DNA of 64,000 nt. Source: an uncultured bacterium (GTDB lineage Bacteria > Desulfobacterota > BSN033 > UBA1163). Positions 8,711 through 17,333 of the stretch are shown here, in pieces; the stretch's first letter is position 1; every line of letters starts with the position of its first letter. Below the pieces are notes generated by a model. It was not told where the DNA came from, did not search any database, and saw only the letters and a program-made list of their open reading frames with translations. Location: positions 62,001 through 126,000 of the forward strand of contig CALLAL010000009.1 in NCBI GenBank assembly GCA_938002255.1. Direction: 5' to 3'. The position numbers were made by a program, and so were the translations under genes.

Positions 8711-9625
8711 ATGAAACAGCCTCCTGTGATCAAAGTCCAATTTTTTCATATCAAAGGTTCTATTCCTCTGACAGGTAAAGAATCGAGTTTTTATGGTCCT
8801 CTCATCACGATAGGCCGGAATCCTACCTGCCATCTCCGTTTCCCTTCAGACCTCACATATATCTCCCGTCATCATGCTGAAATTGTACGGGAAGGAAATC
8901 AATTCAAATTGATTGACCACAGCACCAATGGCACCTTCGTCAACGGGAAAAAAGTGAAAGAGATCTTCCTTAAAGATGGGGATGTGTTGATGTTTGGAGA
9001 GGGAGGTCCTCAGGTCAGTTTTCTCACCCAGATGGAGGAGGGAAGGGTTGAACCAGAAGTCCGGCCAGTCCAGCCCCAATGGGAACCTCAAAGGGAGATT
9101 AAAAAAGAGGAAGTTCCAGTGGAGCCTGTGCTTCCTTCCAAACGTCTCTCCGAAGAAAAACCTTTTAAACAGGAAGTCAAACAGGCAATTCCAGAAGTTT
9201 CAGCACAGCCTGTCAAGGCTCCCTTGATCATCCAGTATGGGCCGACCATTCGCTCCTTTAAACAGTTACCCATCCTCATTGGCAAGAGCCCACAGTGTGA
9301 ATATCCTTTGAATCATCCCGGACTCTTTGATCAGCATGCCCAGATTTTTTTCGAGGAAGCCCAATACTGGGTCAAAGACCTGACTGGACAGAAATTGGTT
9401 AGAATCAATCGTCAATCCATTGGGTTCCAGGCGCCTTTGCGACCGAAGGATGAGCTTTCATTGACGCCTCAAGGGCCTCACTTTCGATTTTTTGGAGAAG
9501 GACGTCTGGGCGAGATCGAAGAACAGCCTATCGAAGAGAAACCCATGCCAATCTCTGAGAAAGCCAGTGTGGCGAAAGAAGAGAAATCGATTACCTCGAA
9601 AATAAAGAAGCTCTTTAAATCCTGA
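8711..9625 (+). CDS. Double-FHA-domain protein (phosphothreonine reader)
   Basis: 304 residues. The N-terminal FHA domain (about 25-95) carries the canonical phosphothreonine-binding residues: TIGRNPTCHLRF, YISRHHAEI and DHSTNGTFVNGKKV. A Pro/Glu-rich linker leads to a second FHA-like domain (about 185-270: ILIGKSPQCEYPL, FDQHAQIFFEE) in which the GR, SxxH and NG signature residues are eroded, so it probably does not bind phosphate. The C-terminal tail is charged. FHA proteins transmit kinase signals to T6SS. Unlike typical TagH/ImpI it lacks the C-terminal T6SS domain, which here seems to be a separate gene at 46712-47452. The next gene, a TssBC-like fusion, follows after 37 bases. Confidence 0.92.
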   Translation: MKQPPVIKVQFFHIKGSIPLTGKESSFYGPLITIGRNPTCHLRFPSDLTYISRHHAEIVREGNQFKLIDHSTNGTFVNGKKVKEIFLKDGDVLMFGEGGPQVSFLTQMEEGRVEPEVRPVQPQWEPQREIKKEEVPVEPVLPSKRLSEEKPFKQEVKQAIPEVSAQPVKAPLIIQYGPTIRSFKQLPILIGKSPQCEYPLNHPGLFDQHAQIFFEEAQYWVKDLTGQKLVRINRQSIGFQAPLRPKDELSLTPQGPHFRFFGEGRLGEIEEQPIEEKPMPISEKASVAKEEKSITSKIKKLFKS

Positions 9626-9662
9626 TCCAAAACGATCCACCCATCCTCCATAGGAGGCTACC

Positions 9663-11231
9663 ATGGAAAAACTTTCATTGCCCTTTAAGGTGTTGGCCTT
9701 AGGCCCTTTTGTTCCCCAGGGGAAAGAAACAGGATCTCAAAAGCCCATTCGGATTGATCTGAATCATCCGGATCAGTTCATGGAGAAGCTTCAACTTTCT
9801 TGGTCCATCTCGCTTCCCCCTCATCTCTGCCAATGGGATCATCTCTCCCTTGACATCAAGCGGTTGAAAGACTTCCATCCTGATTCTCTGATCGAAGGCC
9901 ATCCTGCCTTAAAGAATCTCATAGAAGCACAAAAATTTATTGAATCCTCGAAACACCATGGAGTTGATGAAGAGGAGATTTATCAACGCCTAAAGCAAAG
10001 GCCAGAGATTCCAATTGAGATCAAGAGAGATCAACGGTCCAAACCCAATGAGGGCAGTTCAACGTCTGTGGATCGGTTGTTAAAAATGGTGGCTATGCCA
10101 GGAGAAGGCTCCACCTCTCCTCCAGAAAGCCAGCCTTTTTCCACCCAGATCAACCTTCTTCTTCAACAAATCCTGCGGCAGATCTATGCCGATTCTGATT
10201 TTAGAAGCCTGGAAGCTACCCTCCAGGGATTACAGTTTTTAATGAAGGAGGTCAAAGGCGATCGAGAGATCCTTCTTGAAATCGTTCCTGTTTCGTTTGA
10301 TTCCCTCGAAGAGACACTTGATCGTTTAACAGCCTCTCTCATTGATGACCTTCCTTCGCTTGTGCTACTTGATCTTCCTTTTGACAATTCCCCGAGAAGC
10401 ATGGAGCATCTTGAAAAGGTATCGCTTTTTTCAGAAACCCTTCTCGTCCCAACACTCTGCTGGATCAGTCCCAAATTTCTCTATCTTGAACAATGGGAAG
10501 ATCTGAATAGGCTTCCATTTCTTCCCCACTACCTCGATGAGCCTGCCTTTGCGAAGTGGCGCCGTCTGAGGGATCTCCCATCGTCAAAATGGATTGCCTT
10601 ACTCTGTAATCGATTCCTGGTTCGTTATCCCTATGGTCCGGAGAATAAGGCGCGTCTTCTTCCTTTCGACGAACCAGGCTACCTTTGGATATCTCCAGTC
10701 TGGGCCGCAGGGGGACTCATCCTCAAGAGTCTTCTTCAAACGGGATGGCCTACACGATTCACGGACTGGCAAAATATCCAGTTGAAGGATCTTCCCGTTC
10801 ATCTCATCGAAAGGGATCGAGGGATTTCTACGGAGACCCATTTCAGCGATGAGAGGATTGATCAGCTCATTCGGATTGGAGTTATCCCTCTCGTTTCGCC
10901 TCTTAACAAGGATTTCATCGTGATTCCAAGAGAGACGATGGCAGGAGGAGGTTCTTTGAGCTATCAGCTCTTCCTTTCAAGAGTGACACAATTTCTTTTC
11001 TGGTGTAAGGACCATTTCGAACCAGATCTGGAGCCTGCCATTCTTGAGGAAAGACTGCGATGGGCTTTCGGTCTTTTCTGGGAAAGATCGGGAAATATGC
11101 CTCCGAAAGGTTTTGAGGTTTCAGCGATCAGAGCCAAACCGGATCTTCCCCTTCAGGTGAGGATCACCATTGATCCTTCCCGTCAGATGGTGGCTTCCGG
11201 AAAGAGAGTGGAATTGGATTTCAATTGGTGA
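9663..11231 (+). CDS. Single-chain TssB-TssC-like sheath paralogue
   Basis: 522 residues, not a standard sheath subunit. Residues about 1-105 align with TssB: LPFKVLALGPF against LPLKLLVMGDF, and SLDIKRLKDFHPDSLIEGHP against the LQMQSLKDFDPESIVNQVP stretch of the TssB at 37658. Residues about 165-520 align with TssC: DFRSLEATLQGLQFLMKEV against DFQKLESAWRSMKFLVDRT, NRFLVRYPYGP against PRFLLRLPYGP, and LQVRITIDPS near the C-terminus against YRVRLEVRPH. So both sheath proteins are present in one polypeptide, strongly diverged, alongside the intact tssB and tssC genes. An AGGAGG lies just upstream of the ATG. It is co-oriented with the FHA gene, which hints at a phospho-regulated sheath accessory. 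The function is unknown. Confidence 0.75.
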   Translation: MEKLSLPFKVLALGPFVPQGKETGSQKPIRIDLNHPDQFMEKLQLSWSISLPPHLCQWDHLSLDIKRLKDFHPDSLIEGHPALKNLIEAQKFIESSKHHGVDEEEIYQRLKQRPEIPIEIKRDQRSKPNEGSSTSVDRLLKMVAMPGEGSTSPPESQPFSTQINLLLQQILRQIYADSDFRSLEATLQGLQFLMKEVKGDREILLEIVPVSFDSLEETLDRLTASLIDDLPSLVLLDLPFDNSPRSMEHLEKVSLFSETLLVPTLCWISPKFLYLEQWEDLNRLPFLPHYLDEPAFAKWRRLRDLPSSKWIALLCNRFLVRYPYGPENKARLLPFDEPGYLWISPVWAAGGLILKSLLQTGWPTRFTDWQNIQLKDLPVHLIERDRGISTETHFSDERIDQLIRIGVIPLVSPLNKDFIVIPRETMAGGGSLSYQLFLSRVTQFLFWCKDHFEPDLEPAILEERLRWAFGLFWERSGNMPPKGFEVSAIRAKPDLPLQVRITIDPSRQMVASGKRVELDFNW

Positions 11232-11311
11232 AAGGTGATGGATTTTCGAGGGGATAGAGACAGAAGGATTGAGAAATTGACCGGAAGGGGGGCAGAAGTC
11301 AGGAAAACCTC

Positions 11312-11569
11312 TTAATGTTCTTTCAATAAAGGGAGACCTTTACCAATGGAGGCAAGTACTTCGTCAATCTGAGAGATGGTCATCCAACCCTGTTCCAAGA
11401 AGATTCGGCCAATGAGACGATGTTTTCCTTTTTGAAGATCTTCCATCACCTGGATTCTCAAAGCCTCAATGACCTGATCAGCTGTTACCATGCCTTTTTC
11501 CACAGCCAAAATCCCAAAACGCTTTTCAATATGTTCTGTTTCCATGGTGTGATTTTCTCTCTGACTCAT
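11312..11569 (-). CDS. Small MshEN/GspE-N-like domain protein
   Basis: 85 residues, soluble. Two related halves are visible: FGILAVEKGMVTADQVIEAL and IGRIFLEQGWMTISQIDEVL, separated by a charged stretch. This is the tandem pattern of the MshEN/GspE N-terminal domain, some members of which bind cyclic di-GMP. The full set of ligand-binding residues is not obvious here, so binding is uncertain. ATG at 11569 is preceded by GAGGCCTGATG-like sequence. It is the last gene of the minus-strand LysM/kinase cluster, 60 bases after the LysM-TPR lipoprotein. Confidence 0.7.
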   Translation of the reverse strand: MSQRENHTMETEHIEKRFGILAVEKGMVTADQVIEALRIQVMEDLQKGKHRLIGRIFLEQGWMTISQIDEVLASIGKGLPLLKEH

Positions 11570-11629
11570 CAGGCCTCCTCTCTATGTGTCACGGTGATTG
11601 CTTGAGTTTGATTCAAGAAGTCCACCGGT

Positions 11630-12517
11630 TCAGGGTCGCTTTTTTAAATTCTTCAATAGATTTTGAGCCCTTTCGAGATCTCTTTTGGCATGAGGATGAT
11701 TGGGGTTGATGCGTAAGGTTTCTTCCCACTGTTCAATGGCTTTTTTCAGCTCCTCTGAAAGGAAATACTTCATCCCTTTTGCATAATGGATCTCTGCCTG
11801 CTCCTGCAAGGAAACGTCCAATCTGGTCGGTTTGGTGATGTCTGGCGCCTTCGAGGCGATTTCCTGAGGTGGAATTTTCTTGTCAAATGATATCGAAGGC
11901 AGGACGGGAAGTTTGAGCGTCAACCCCGCTTGTAACGAATTCTCACGATCGAGATGATTGAAGTAAGCGATTAAAAAGTCCTTGTCGGGGTCTTTATAGA
12001 TCTCTTGAGAGATTTTTTTTAGAGAATCGCCTTTTTTAACTTCGTAGAGGGTCCAGACCGGATCATTTAAACGATGCCTTAGATAATCCAATGCCTGAAG
12101 GTGCTCGGGGTTATATACAAGGGCGAGGAGAAATTCTCTGCGAGCTTCCTGGGTTAAATTCCGTCCCAGTTTTTCTACTCCTCTTAAGAAGTGTCTTTCA
12201 GACTCTTCACGCGTCCACTTCTCCCAGGTCATCACTTTCCGGGAGACTTCAGGATCGTTCGATCTGAAACGATGAACGACCCTCCAGTAAAGGAAGGCTT
12301 TGGGAATATCACCCTTTTTCTCCAGATCGATTGCTTCCCGATAATATTTTGCAGCAAACACTGCAAAGGGATCTTTCTCAAAAGTGGTCTCCTGATGGGT
12401 AGGAGGCTCCAGAGGAAAAGGGCTTTCGTCCCATTGGGGCTTTTCAGCGGTGCGTTGAGTGGCGCACCCGAAAACAAGGAGCCATAGAAGGATTGTGAAA
12501 CAAGCTCTTATCGACAT
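11630..12517 (-). CDS. LysM- and TPR-containing lipoprotein
   Basis: 295 residues. The signal peptide ends in lipobox VFGC (Cys at residue 18), so it is membrane-anchored by lipid. Helical repeat regions lie at about 50-150. A LysM domain follows at about 157-207 (YEVKKGDSLKKISQEIYKDP ... LKLPVLP), expected to bind peptidoglycan. The C-terminus holds a tetratricopeptide repeat (about 240-280, EIHYAKGMKYFLSEELKKAI...). The gene follows the deacetylase by 12 bases. A cell-wall scaffold role is likely; no enzyme motif was seen. Confidence 0.85.
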   Translation of the reverse strand: MSIRACFTILLWLLVFGCATQRTAEKPQWDESPFPLEPPTHQETTFEKDPFAVFAAKYYREAIDLEKKGDIPKAFLYWRVVHRFRSNDPEVSRKVMTWEKWTREESERHFLRGVEKLGRNLTQEARREFLLALVYNPEHLQALDYLRHRLNDPVWTLYEVKKGDSLKKISQEIYKDPDKDFLIAYFNHLDRENSLQAGLTLKLPVLPSISFDKKIPPQEIASKAPDITKPTRLDVSLQEQAEIHYAKGMKYFLSEELKKAIEQWEETLRINPNHPHAKRDLERAQNLLKNLKKRP

Positions 12518-12529
12518 GATGGTCTCTTG

Positions 12530-13594
12530 TTAACGGAATCCACCATCATGAAATGCGGTGAGATTCTTTTCAAACTCTTTTAGATTGTAAGTGCCATAAA
12601 TCATTGATCGATTGACTCGATAGGGATGGACGAAAAAAGGGTTACTCTCTCTGTCCACGGTTAAAGCTCCCCGATAACCCAGTTTCATCAAGAGGCCGAT
12701 GACAAGGGGATTGGTTTCTCCATACGGATAGGCTAAGTACGTTACATCTTTGTGGAGACGCTTTCGAAGGATGTCTGCCGATTCTTTGACCTCTTTCTTT
12801 AATGCTTCAAAATACTCCTTAAAGGATTCTTGCCCATTTCGTTTATTTAGATTTCGATGAGATTTCGTGTGACACTGGACATCGATGCCATTTTGAGACA
12901 TCTCGATCAAACGATCCCAACTTAACATTTTTTGTCCTGGAAGAATGAGATCCGTATAAACAAATAAGGTCGCTGGATAACCGTACTTTTTTAATATGGG
13001 GAAGGCGATCTCGTAAACTGAATTCCAATTATCATCGATAGTGATCACCACCGATTTCGGGGGAAGAGGTTTCTTAAAGTCGAGAAAGTCAAAAAATTGG
13101 TCAAGGGTGATCACCCGATATCCATTCTCTTTTAAGAAGTTCATCTGTTCTGCAAAAGCGCTCTCGGTAACGGTCAGCAGATTTGCCTTGTCTTTTGAGA
13201 ATTTGTGATAGGAGAGGATCGGAACCATTTGATAGCCTTTTAGAGTTAAACCACCTCTACCGAAAGGGAAAAGAGGAATAACCACTTCTTGACCTGGGGT
13301 GAGTGTAGTGATTCCATTAAACTCAGCGATCCACCAGTCCAGAGAAGGATCATTCAAATACTGGGCAGCAAGGGATGACAGGGTTTCTCCTGGTTGGGAA
13401 ATGAGGGCGATAAAATCAGGGAATATCCTAACCTGCCGATGAGGTGGACCAGGCGATAAGGATGGAGGGAGGAATTCCGAAGAAGGTGGTGAAGGGAGTT
13501 CAGGTTCAGGACGGGTGGGAAGTGCAGAGCAGCTGGCCATCAGGAGTCCCACCCCGATCAGGAACAGATAGAGAGGGAAGAGTTTTTTAAGCAT
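12530..13594 (-). CDS. LysM polysaccharide deacetylase lipoprotein
   Basis: 354 residues. Lipobox MASC at about residue 22 is followed by a Pro-rich linker, then a LysM domain (about 60-108, ISQPGETLSSLAAQYLNDPS). The NodB carbohydrate esterase-4 domain spans about 125-340: VPILSYHKFS, VVITIDDNWNSVY with the catalytic Asp pair, and CHTKSHRNL supplying the metal-binding His residues. Family members de-N-acetylate peptidoglycan or chitin-like polymers. The LysM suggests peptidoglycan. The start overlaps the cyclase-like gene by 8 bases, so translation is coupled. Confidence 0.9.
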   Translation of the reverse strand: MLKKLFPLYLFLIGVGLLMASCSALPTRPEPELPSPPSSEFLPPSLSPGPPHRQVRIFPDFIALISQPGETLSSLAAQYLNDPSLDWWIAEFNGITTLTPGQEVVIPLFPFGRGGLTLKGYQMVPILSYHKFSKDKANLLTVTESAFAEQMNFLKENGYRVITLDQFFDFLDFKKPLPPKSVVITIDDNWNSVYEIAFPILKKYGYPATLFVYTDLILPGQKMLSWDRLIEMSQNGIDVQCHTKSHRNLNKRNGQESFKEYFEALKKEVKESADILRKRLHKDVTYLAYPYGETNPLVIGLLMKLGYRGALTVDRESNPFFVHPYRVNRSMIYGTYNLKEFEKNLTAFHDGGFR

Positions 13595-14837
13595 GGGGTT
13601 CTCTTTCTACAAGATGGCGCAAACGGAAACTCTCCCAGGCTTCTGTTCGATGGGTCATTTCCCGAGGGGGAAGGGGGTCAACGGCAACCCAATGTTTGAG
13701 GGACTTATAAACATCTTTGCTGATAACAATCTCCCCGGGACCTGCCAATGTATAGAGAGAGGAAGCCGCCTTAAAACTCTCTCCAATGTAATTATCCTGC
13801 TTTCCTTGGTGAGATTTTATATCCCCATAAAGCACCACGCCCGAACTGATTCCAATACCCACCTTGCTCAGGAGCGGGTTCTCACTTCCTTGCTGCTTTT
13901 TTACTTCAAGGTTTTTTTGGATGGCCAGGGCTCCTCTCACAGCTCTCTGGATATGATCTTCTTCCATGGGAAAATTCTGGAATATGCCGACCACGGTATC
14001 GCCTGCGACACGAATCACATACCCTCCATGGTCTAAAATGGCTTGAGTCGCAATCGAGACATACTCACTTAAATCTTCAAAGACTTCCTGAGGGGTTTTC
14101 GATCCTGCATAGACCTTAAATTCCCTGATTCCGGTGTAAAGGACAGCGACCTGACTTCTGACGGCCTCGGGGATGAGCTTTTCCTGTTTCTCTAAAGGAC
14201 TTAACCATTCAACAAACAAAAAGACTCCTCCGATAGCCATGACCAGAAGCATTCCGCTGATGATAGCTCCCTCCCAAAGGGATCGGGAGGCCTCTTTTTT
14301 GATTTGTTGATTCAAAGCATCGATTGATAATCCGAGGGAGGCTGATCCCCAATCCTTGTTCATAAACCTGATCGGTTTCGATAATTGCAACACAGGGCCA
14401 TCGGAAGGGTGAAGATAGGTTACAGAAGTTGTTTCCCCTGTTTGGGTCCGGGTTTCGAGTTTTTCGGACGGTGACCACGAAACGCCAATCCTTTCTGGAT
14501 CGGTATGGGCTTTAATCATCTGACGATGATCAAGGATCATTGCATAGAGAAACCCTTCAATTGCCTTGGCTTCTCTCACCAAAGCGTTCAATGTCATCCA
14601 GTCTTCTTCCATTAAGGGAATGGCAGCCTTATCGGAAAGATGGGTCAGGATCATTTCCCCGGAGTCTATTTTCCCCTGATAAAGAAATTTTTTCTCCCGC
14701 CTCCAAGAGAGAAAGGACCATATGGATGAGACAAGGAGGACGAGAAGAAAGGTGAAAATCGAAAATTTAAGAAAAAGGGAGGTTTGGGTTACATGATTTT
14801 TATTTTTTAGGGATAATAGCAGGTCCTGTATTTTCAT
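13587..14837 (-). CDS. Membrane sensor with degenerate class III cyclase domain
   Basis: 416 residues. Transmembrane helices at about 25-45 and 193-212 flank a periplasmic sensor region. The cytoplasmic part (about 228-400) aligns with class III adenylate/guanylate cyclases (ILDHGGYVIRVAGDTVVGIF, VGIGISSGVVLYGDI). The first metal-binding Asp (normally in ADIRGF) is replaced in LYTGIREF. The catalytic Asn and Arg (normally in NLAxR) are replaced in SFKAASSLY; only the second Asp (AGDTV) remains. It is therefore likely a non-catalytic nucleotide-binding or sensory domain, though this judgement is from eye alignment. It lies between two LysM genes in an operon with a Ser/Thr kinase. Confidence 0.8.
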   Translation of the reverse strand: MKIQDLLLSLKNKNHVTQTSLFLKFSIFTFLLVLLVSSIWSFLSWRREKKFLYQGKIDSGEMILTHLSDKAAIPLMEEDWMTLNALVREAKAIEGFLYAMILDHRQMIKAHTDPERIGVSWSPSEKLETRTQTGETTSVTYLHPSDGPVLQLSKPIRFMNKDWGSASLGLSIDALNQQIKKEASRSLWEGAIISGMLLVMAIGGVFLFVEWLSPLEKQEKLIPEAVRSQVAVLYTGIREFKVYAGSKTPQEVFEDLSEYVSIATQAILDHGGYVIRVAGDTVVGIFQNFPMEEDHIQRAVRGALAIQKNLEVKKQQGSENPLLSKVGIGISSGVVLYGDIKSHQGKQDNYIGESFKAASSLYTLAGPGEIVISKDVYKSLKHWVAVDPLPPREMTHRTEAWESFRLRHLVEREPHA

Positions 14838-14879
14838 AAAAGTGCGTTTTTTGGGTTCAGTTTGGGTTTTGCTCCTCCT

Positions 14880-15455
14880 CTATTTTTTGGGGGACTCTTT
14901 TGGCCCGAAGAGTTTGGGTTCCTCATCCGCTTCTGCAGGAGTTGATTTCGTCGGCACTTTGTCTGGTTTTGATTTCTTATAAAAACTGTCAACGAAATCT
15001 TTGGGCATGGGTTCCCGGGTTTTGAGCATGGATTCGGGGATAAGAATTTTATTTCCTACGTAAATCCGTTTAATATCGGCATTCGGATTATGCTTCAACA
15101 TCACCTCACCCAGGATTTTCCAGTTTTCGATGTCGCCTGTATACCAGGTCGCAATGATCGAAACCGTTTCTCCACTCCATTTGACAATGTGGGTGAAATA
15201 AGTCTCCTCCGAAGGAGGTTGGACAGAGGGCGAAGGAGCCGCTTCCTTGGGTGCAGAAGCTGGTCGGGAAGGAGCCGGGGAGGGTTTTTGGGGAGAAGGC
15301 GCAGGTTCAGAGGATGGAGAAGGGGCAGCAGGGGGTTGTTGCGTGGGTGCAGGTTCAGGTTTTGGGGTCGTGGATTGACAACCACTCAGGAGGGTCATGA
15401 AACAGGTTGCTCCCACCATTAGCCAACATATTTTAGGATTATTAAGGATTTTCAT
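14880..15455 (-). CDS. Proline-rich LysM-like lipoprotein
   Basis: 191 residues. Signal peptide with lipobox LSGC (Cys at 26), then about 55 residues dominated by Pro, Ala and Ser, a wall-spanning linker. A LysM-like domain lies at about 88-140 (HIVKWSGETVSIIATWYTGD ... NKILIPESM). The tail is charged. It begins 11 bases after the kinase stop, in the same operon. It probably tethers the outer membrane or complex to peptidoglycan. Confidence 0.82.
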   Translation of the reverse strand: MKILNNPKICWLMVGATCFMTLLSGCQSTTPKPEPAPTQQPPAAPSPSSEPAPSPQKPSPAPSRPASAPKEAAPSPSVQPPSEETYFTHIVKWSGETVSIIATWYTGDIENWKILGEVMLKHNPNADIKRIYVGNKILIPESMLKTREPMPKDFVDSFYKKSKPDKVPTKSTPAEADEEPKLFGPKESPKK

Positions 15456-15466
15456 AAATATTCTCC

Positions 15467-17218
15467 TTAAGGTTTTCCTTTCAATTTGGCCAGAAGTTTC
15501 TTAACCATTTCGTTATTAGGATTGACAGCAAGGGCTCGCTCAAGGCTTTCGATGCTCTGTTTTCTTTTTCCCTGTTTCTCCTGAACCATTCCAAGATTGA
15601 AAAGGGCTTCATCCAGATAGGATGGAGCCAATTTGACCACCCGATCATACATTTCTTCAGAGCTCCCATAATCCTTTTGAATCGCATAAAGATAGCCAAG
15701 ATTAAAAAAGGCAGCCGCATGATTTGAGTCGAGACCTCCAACTTTTCGAAAAGACTCTATCGCTCTTGGATAATCCTTTAATTTCATGTAGACGGTGCCT
15801 AATTGGAATTGTCCCTGGATGTTGGATGGATCTAATTGAACGGCTCTGAGAAGCAACGACTTTGCCTCCTCTGGATTCTTCTCTTTTAAACCCACCGCCT
15901 GTTCCACCAATCCGTTTGCCTCAGCTGAAGGTGAAGGACTCTTCTCTGTGGCTTTTAGCGATACGATGGATTCTTTCTCCGGTGCGGCTTTGGCAATAGG
16001 TTCCGGACCCGATGATGGAGCAGGTTTGACAGCGGCCTCTTTTCCAGGAGGCGTGGCCGGTTTTTCTTTGAGCCAGAACGTCACAGCGATGATAAGGCCG
16101 ATTAAAACAATAGCAGCCCCCCCATACATCAGACCCCGACTCTTTTTCACCTCCTGGGGTTTTACCTTTGGAACGCTCTCTGGTTTTTCCGGAGTCTTCT
16201 GCTCCGGCTTTTTTTCTTCTATGGCAACAGGTTCGATCGGTTCTTCAGTGATCTTAATATCCTGCATCGTTTGAGATTCGGCAGCCATCTCATCATGGAA
16301 AAGATCCTTCATATATTGAGACAGGGTTCGCGCCGAAGGCCTTAACGATAACGCAATCATACACTCCTCAATATCGGCTAACATCTCCCCACAGGACTGA
16401 TAACGTTGCTCATAATCTTTTGCCAGGCTTTTGTTGATGATCTCGTAGATCCTGGAAGGCAAGCCCCTTCGGGCAACTTCCGGAGGTTCAAAATCGGCCT
16501 TGCTCACTCTGGCAAGGATTTGCATTGTATCAGCTCCGGTGAACATCCGTTTGTGAGTGATCATCTCGTAGAGGAGGATTCCTGTCGAAAAGATATCAGA
16601 ACGGTGGTCAATCGGTTGTCCGGAGGCTTGCTCAGGAGACATGTAGGAGATCTTTCCTTTAATCATGCCAAATTGGGTAATGGTGCTCTGACTGGCAGCC
16701 TTGGCAATGCCAAAATCGACGATTTTGACTTCCCCTTCATAAGTAACAAAAATATTTTGAGGGCTGATGTCTCGATGAATAATGTTGAGGGACTTCCCCT
16801 GATAATCTTTTAAGTTATGCGCATAGTCCAGACCAGAACAGATGCGTGAAACGATATAGAGAGCCAGCTCATCACTGATGGGCTTTCCCCTCTCCTGGGC
16901 TTGATGGAGGATATGGCGAAGGTCCTTTCCAAGCAGATATTCCATTGCAATAAAATAGGAGCCCTCCATTGACCCAAAGTCATAAATCTGCACGATGTTT
17001 TGATGATGGAGCAGAGCTGCCAGCTTTGCCTCGTCAATAAAAGAGGTGAGGAGTTCCTTTTCGTTAGCCAGGTGGGGAAGGATGGTTTTGATGGCAATCA
17101 ATTTCTCAAAACCCTGAATCCCTGTGATCTTAGCTCGGTATAACTGCGCCATGCCTCCCACGGCAAGTTTTTCCATGAGGAGGTATTTCCCAAACCGTGT
17201 CGTTCCCAGTTCCACCAT
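15467..17218 (-). CDS. Membrane Ser/Thr protein kinase with C-terminal TPRs
   Basis: 583 residues. The kinase domain (about 9-290) has glycine loop AVGGMAQLY, Lys44 (IAIK), HRDISPQN with Asp150, DFG 168-170 and KISYMSPEQ. HRDISPQN is the variant common in myxobacterial and other deltaproteobacterial kinases. A linker rich in Glu/Pro/Lys leads to one transmembrane helix (362-383). The extracytoplasmic part has an Ala/Pro-rich spacer and three or four TPR units (about 440-583). It heads an operon of LysM wall proteins, so it may sense envelope state. It is the second kinase of the window and may share targets with the PEGA kinase. Confidence 0.93.
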   Translation of the reverse strand: MVELGTTRFGKYLLMEKLAVGGMAQLYRAKITGIQGFEKLIAIKTILPHLANEKELLTSFIDEAKLAALLHHQNIVQIYDFGSMEGSYFIAMEYLLGKDLRHILHQAQERGKPISDELALYIVSRICSGLDYAHNLKDYQGKSLNIIHRDISPQNIFVTYEGEVKIVDFGIAKAASQSTITQFGMIKGKISYMSPEQASGQPIDHRSDIFSTGILLYEMITHKRMFTGADTMQILARVSKADFEPPEVARRGLPSRIYEIINKSLAKDYEQRYQSCGEMLADIEECMIALSLRPSARTLSQYMKDLFHDEMAAESQTMQDIKITEEPIEPVAIEEKKPEQKTPEKPESVPKVKPQEVKKSRGLMYGGAAIVLIGLIIAVTFWLKEKPATPPGKEAAVKPAPSSGPEPIAKAAPEKESIVSLKATEKSPSPSAEANGLVEQAVGLKEKNPEEAKSLLLRAVQLDPSNIQGQFQLGTVYMKLKDYPRAIESFRKVGGLDSNHAAAFFNLGYLYAIQKDYGSSEEMYDRVVKLAPSYLDEALFNLGMVQEKQGKRKQSIESLERALAVNPNNEMVKKLLAKLKGKP

Positions 17219-17255
17219 CCCCCACCATCCTTTAGAAAGAGAGCTATTTTAAAGA

Positions 17256-17284
17256 ATTATATTAGACCCCCAACAGGGTGTCAA
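17256..17284 (-). promoter_or_regulatory. Perfect-consensus sigma-70 promoter of the kinase/LysM operon
   Basis: On the minus strand TTGACA (17284-17279), a 17-base spacer and TATAAT (17261-17256) match the housekeeping consensus at all 12 positions. Transcription should start near 17249, about 30 bases before the kinase ATG at 17218. Such a strong promoter suggests constitutive expression of the 11312-17218 operon. Confidence 0.85.
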
Positions 17285-17333
17285 ACAGTATTTGAGAAGG
17301 GGTCATCTTCCCTCTTCAACGAAGAGTGAAGAA

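Noticed and set aside
17312-17326. Terminator CTCTTC-AAC-GAAGAG at the end of the T6SS superoperon
   Set aside because: A short stem with no U-run downstream on the minus strand; too weak to call.
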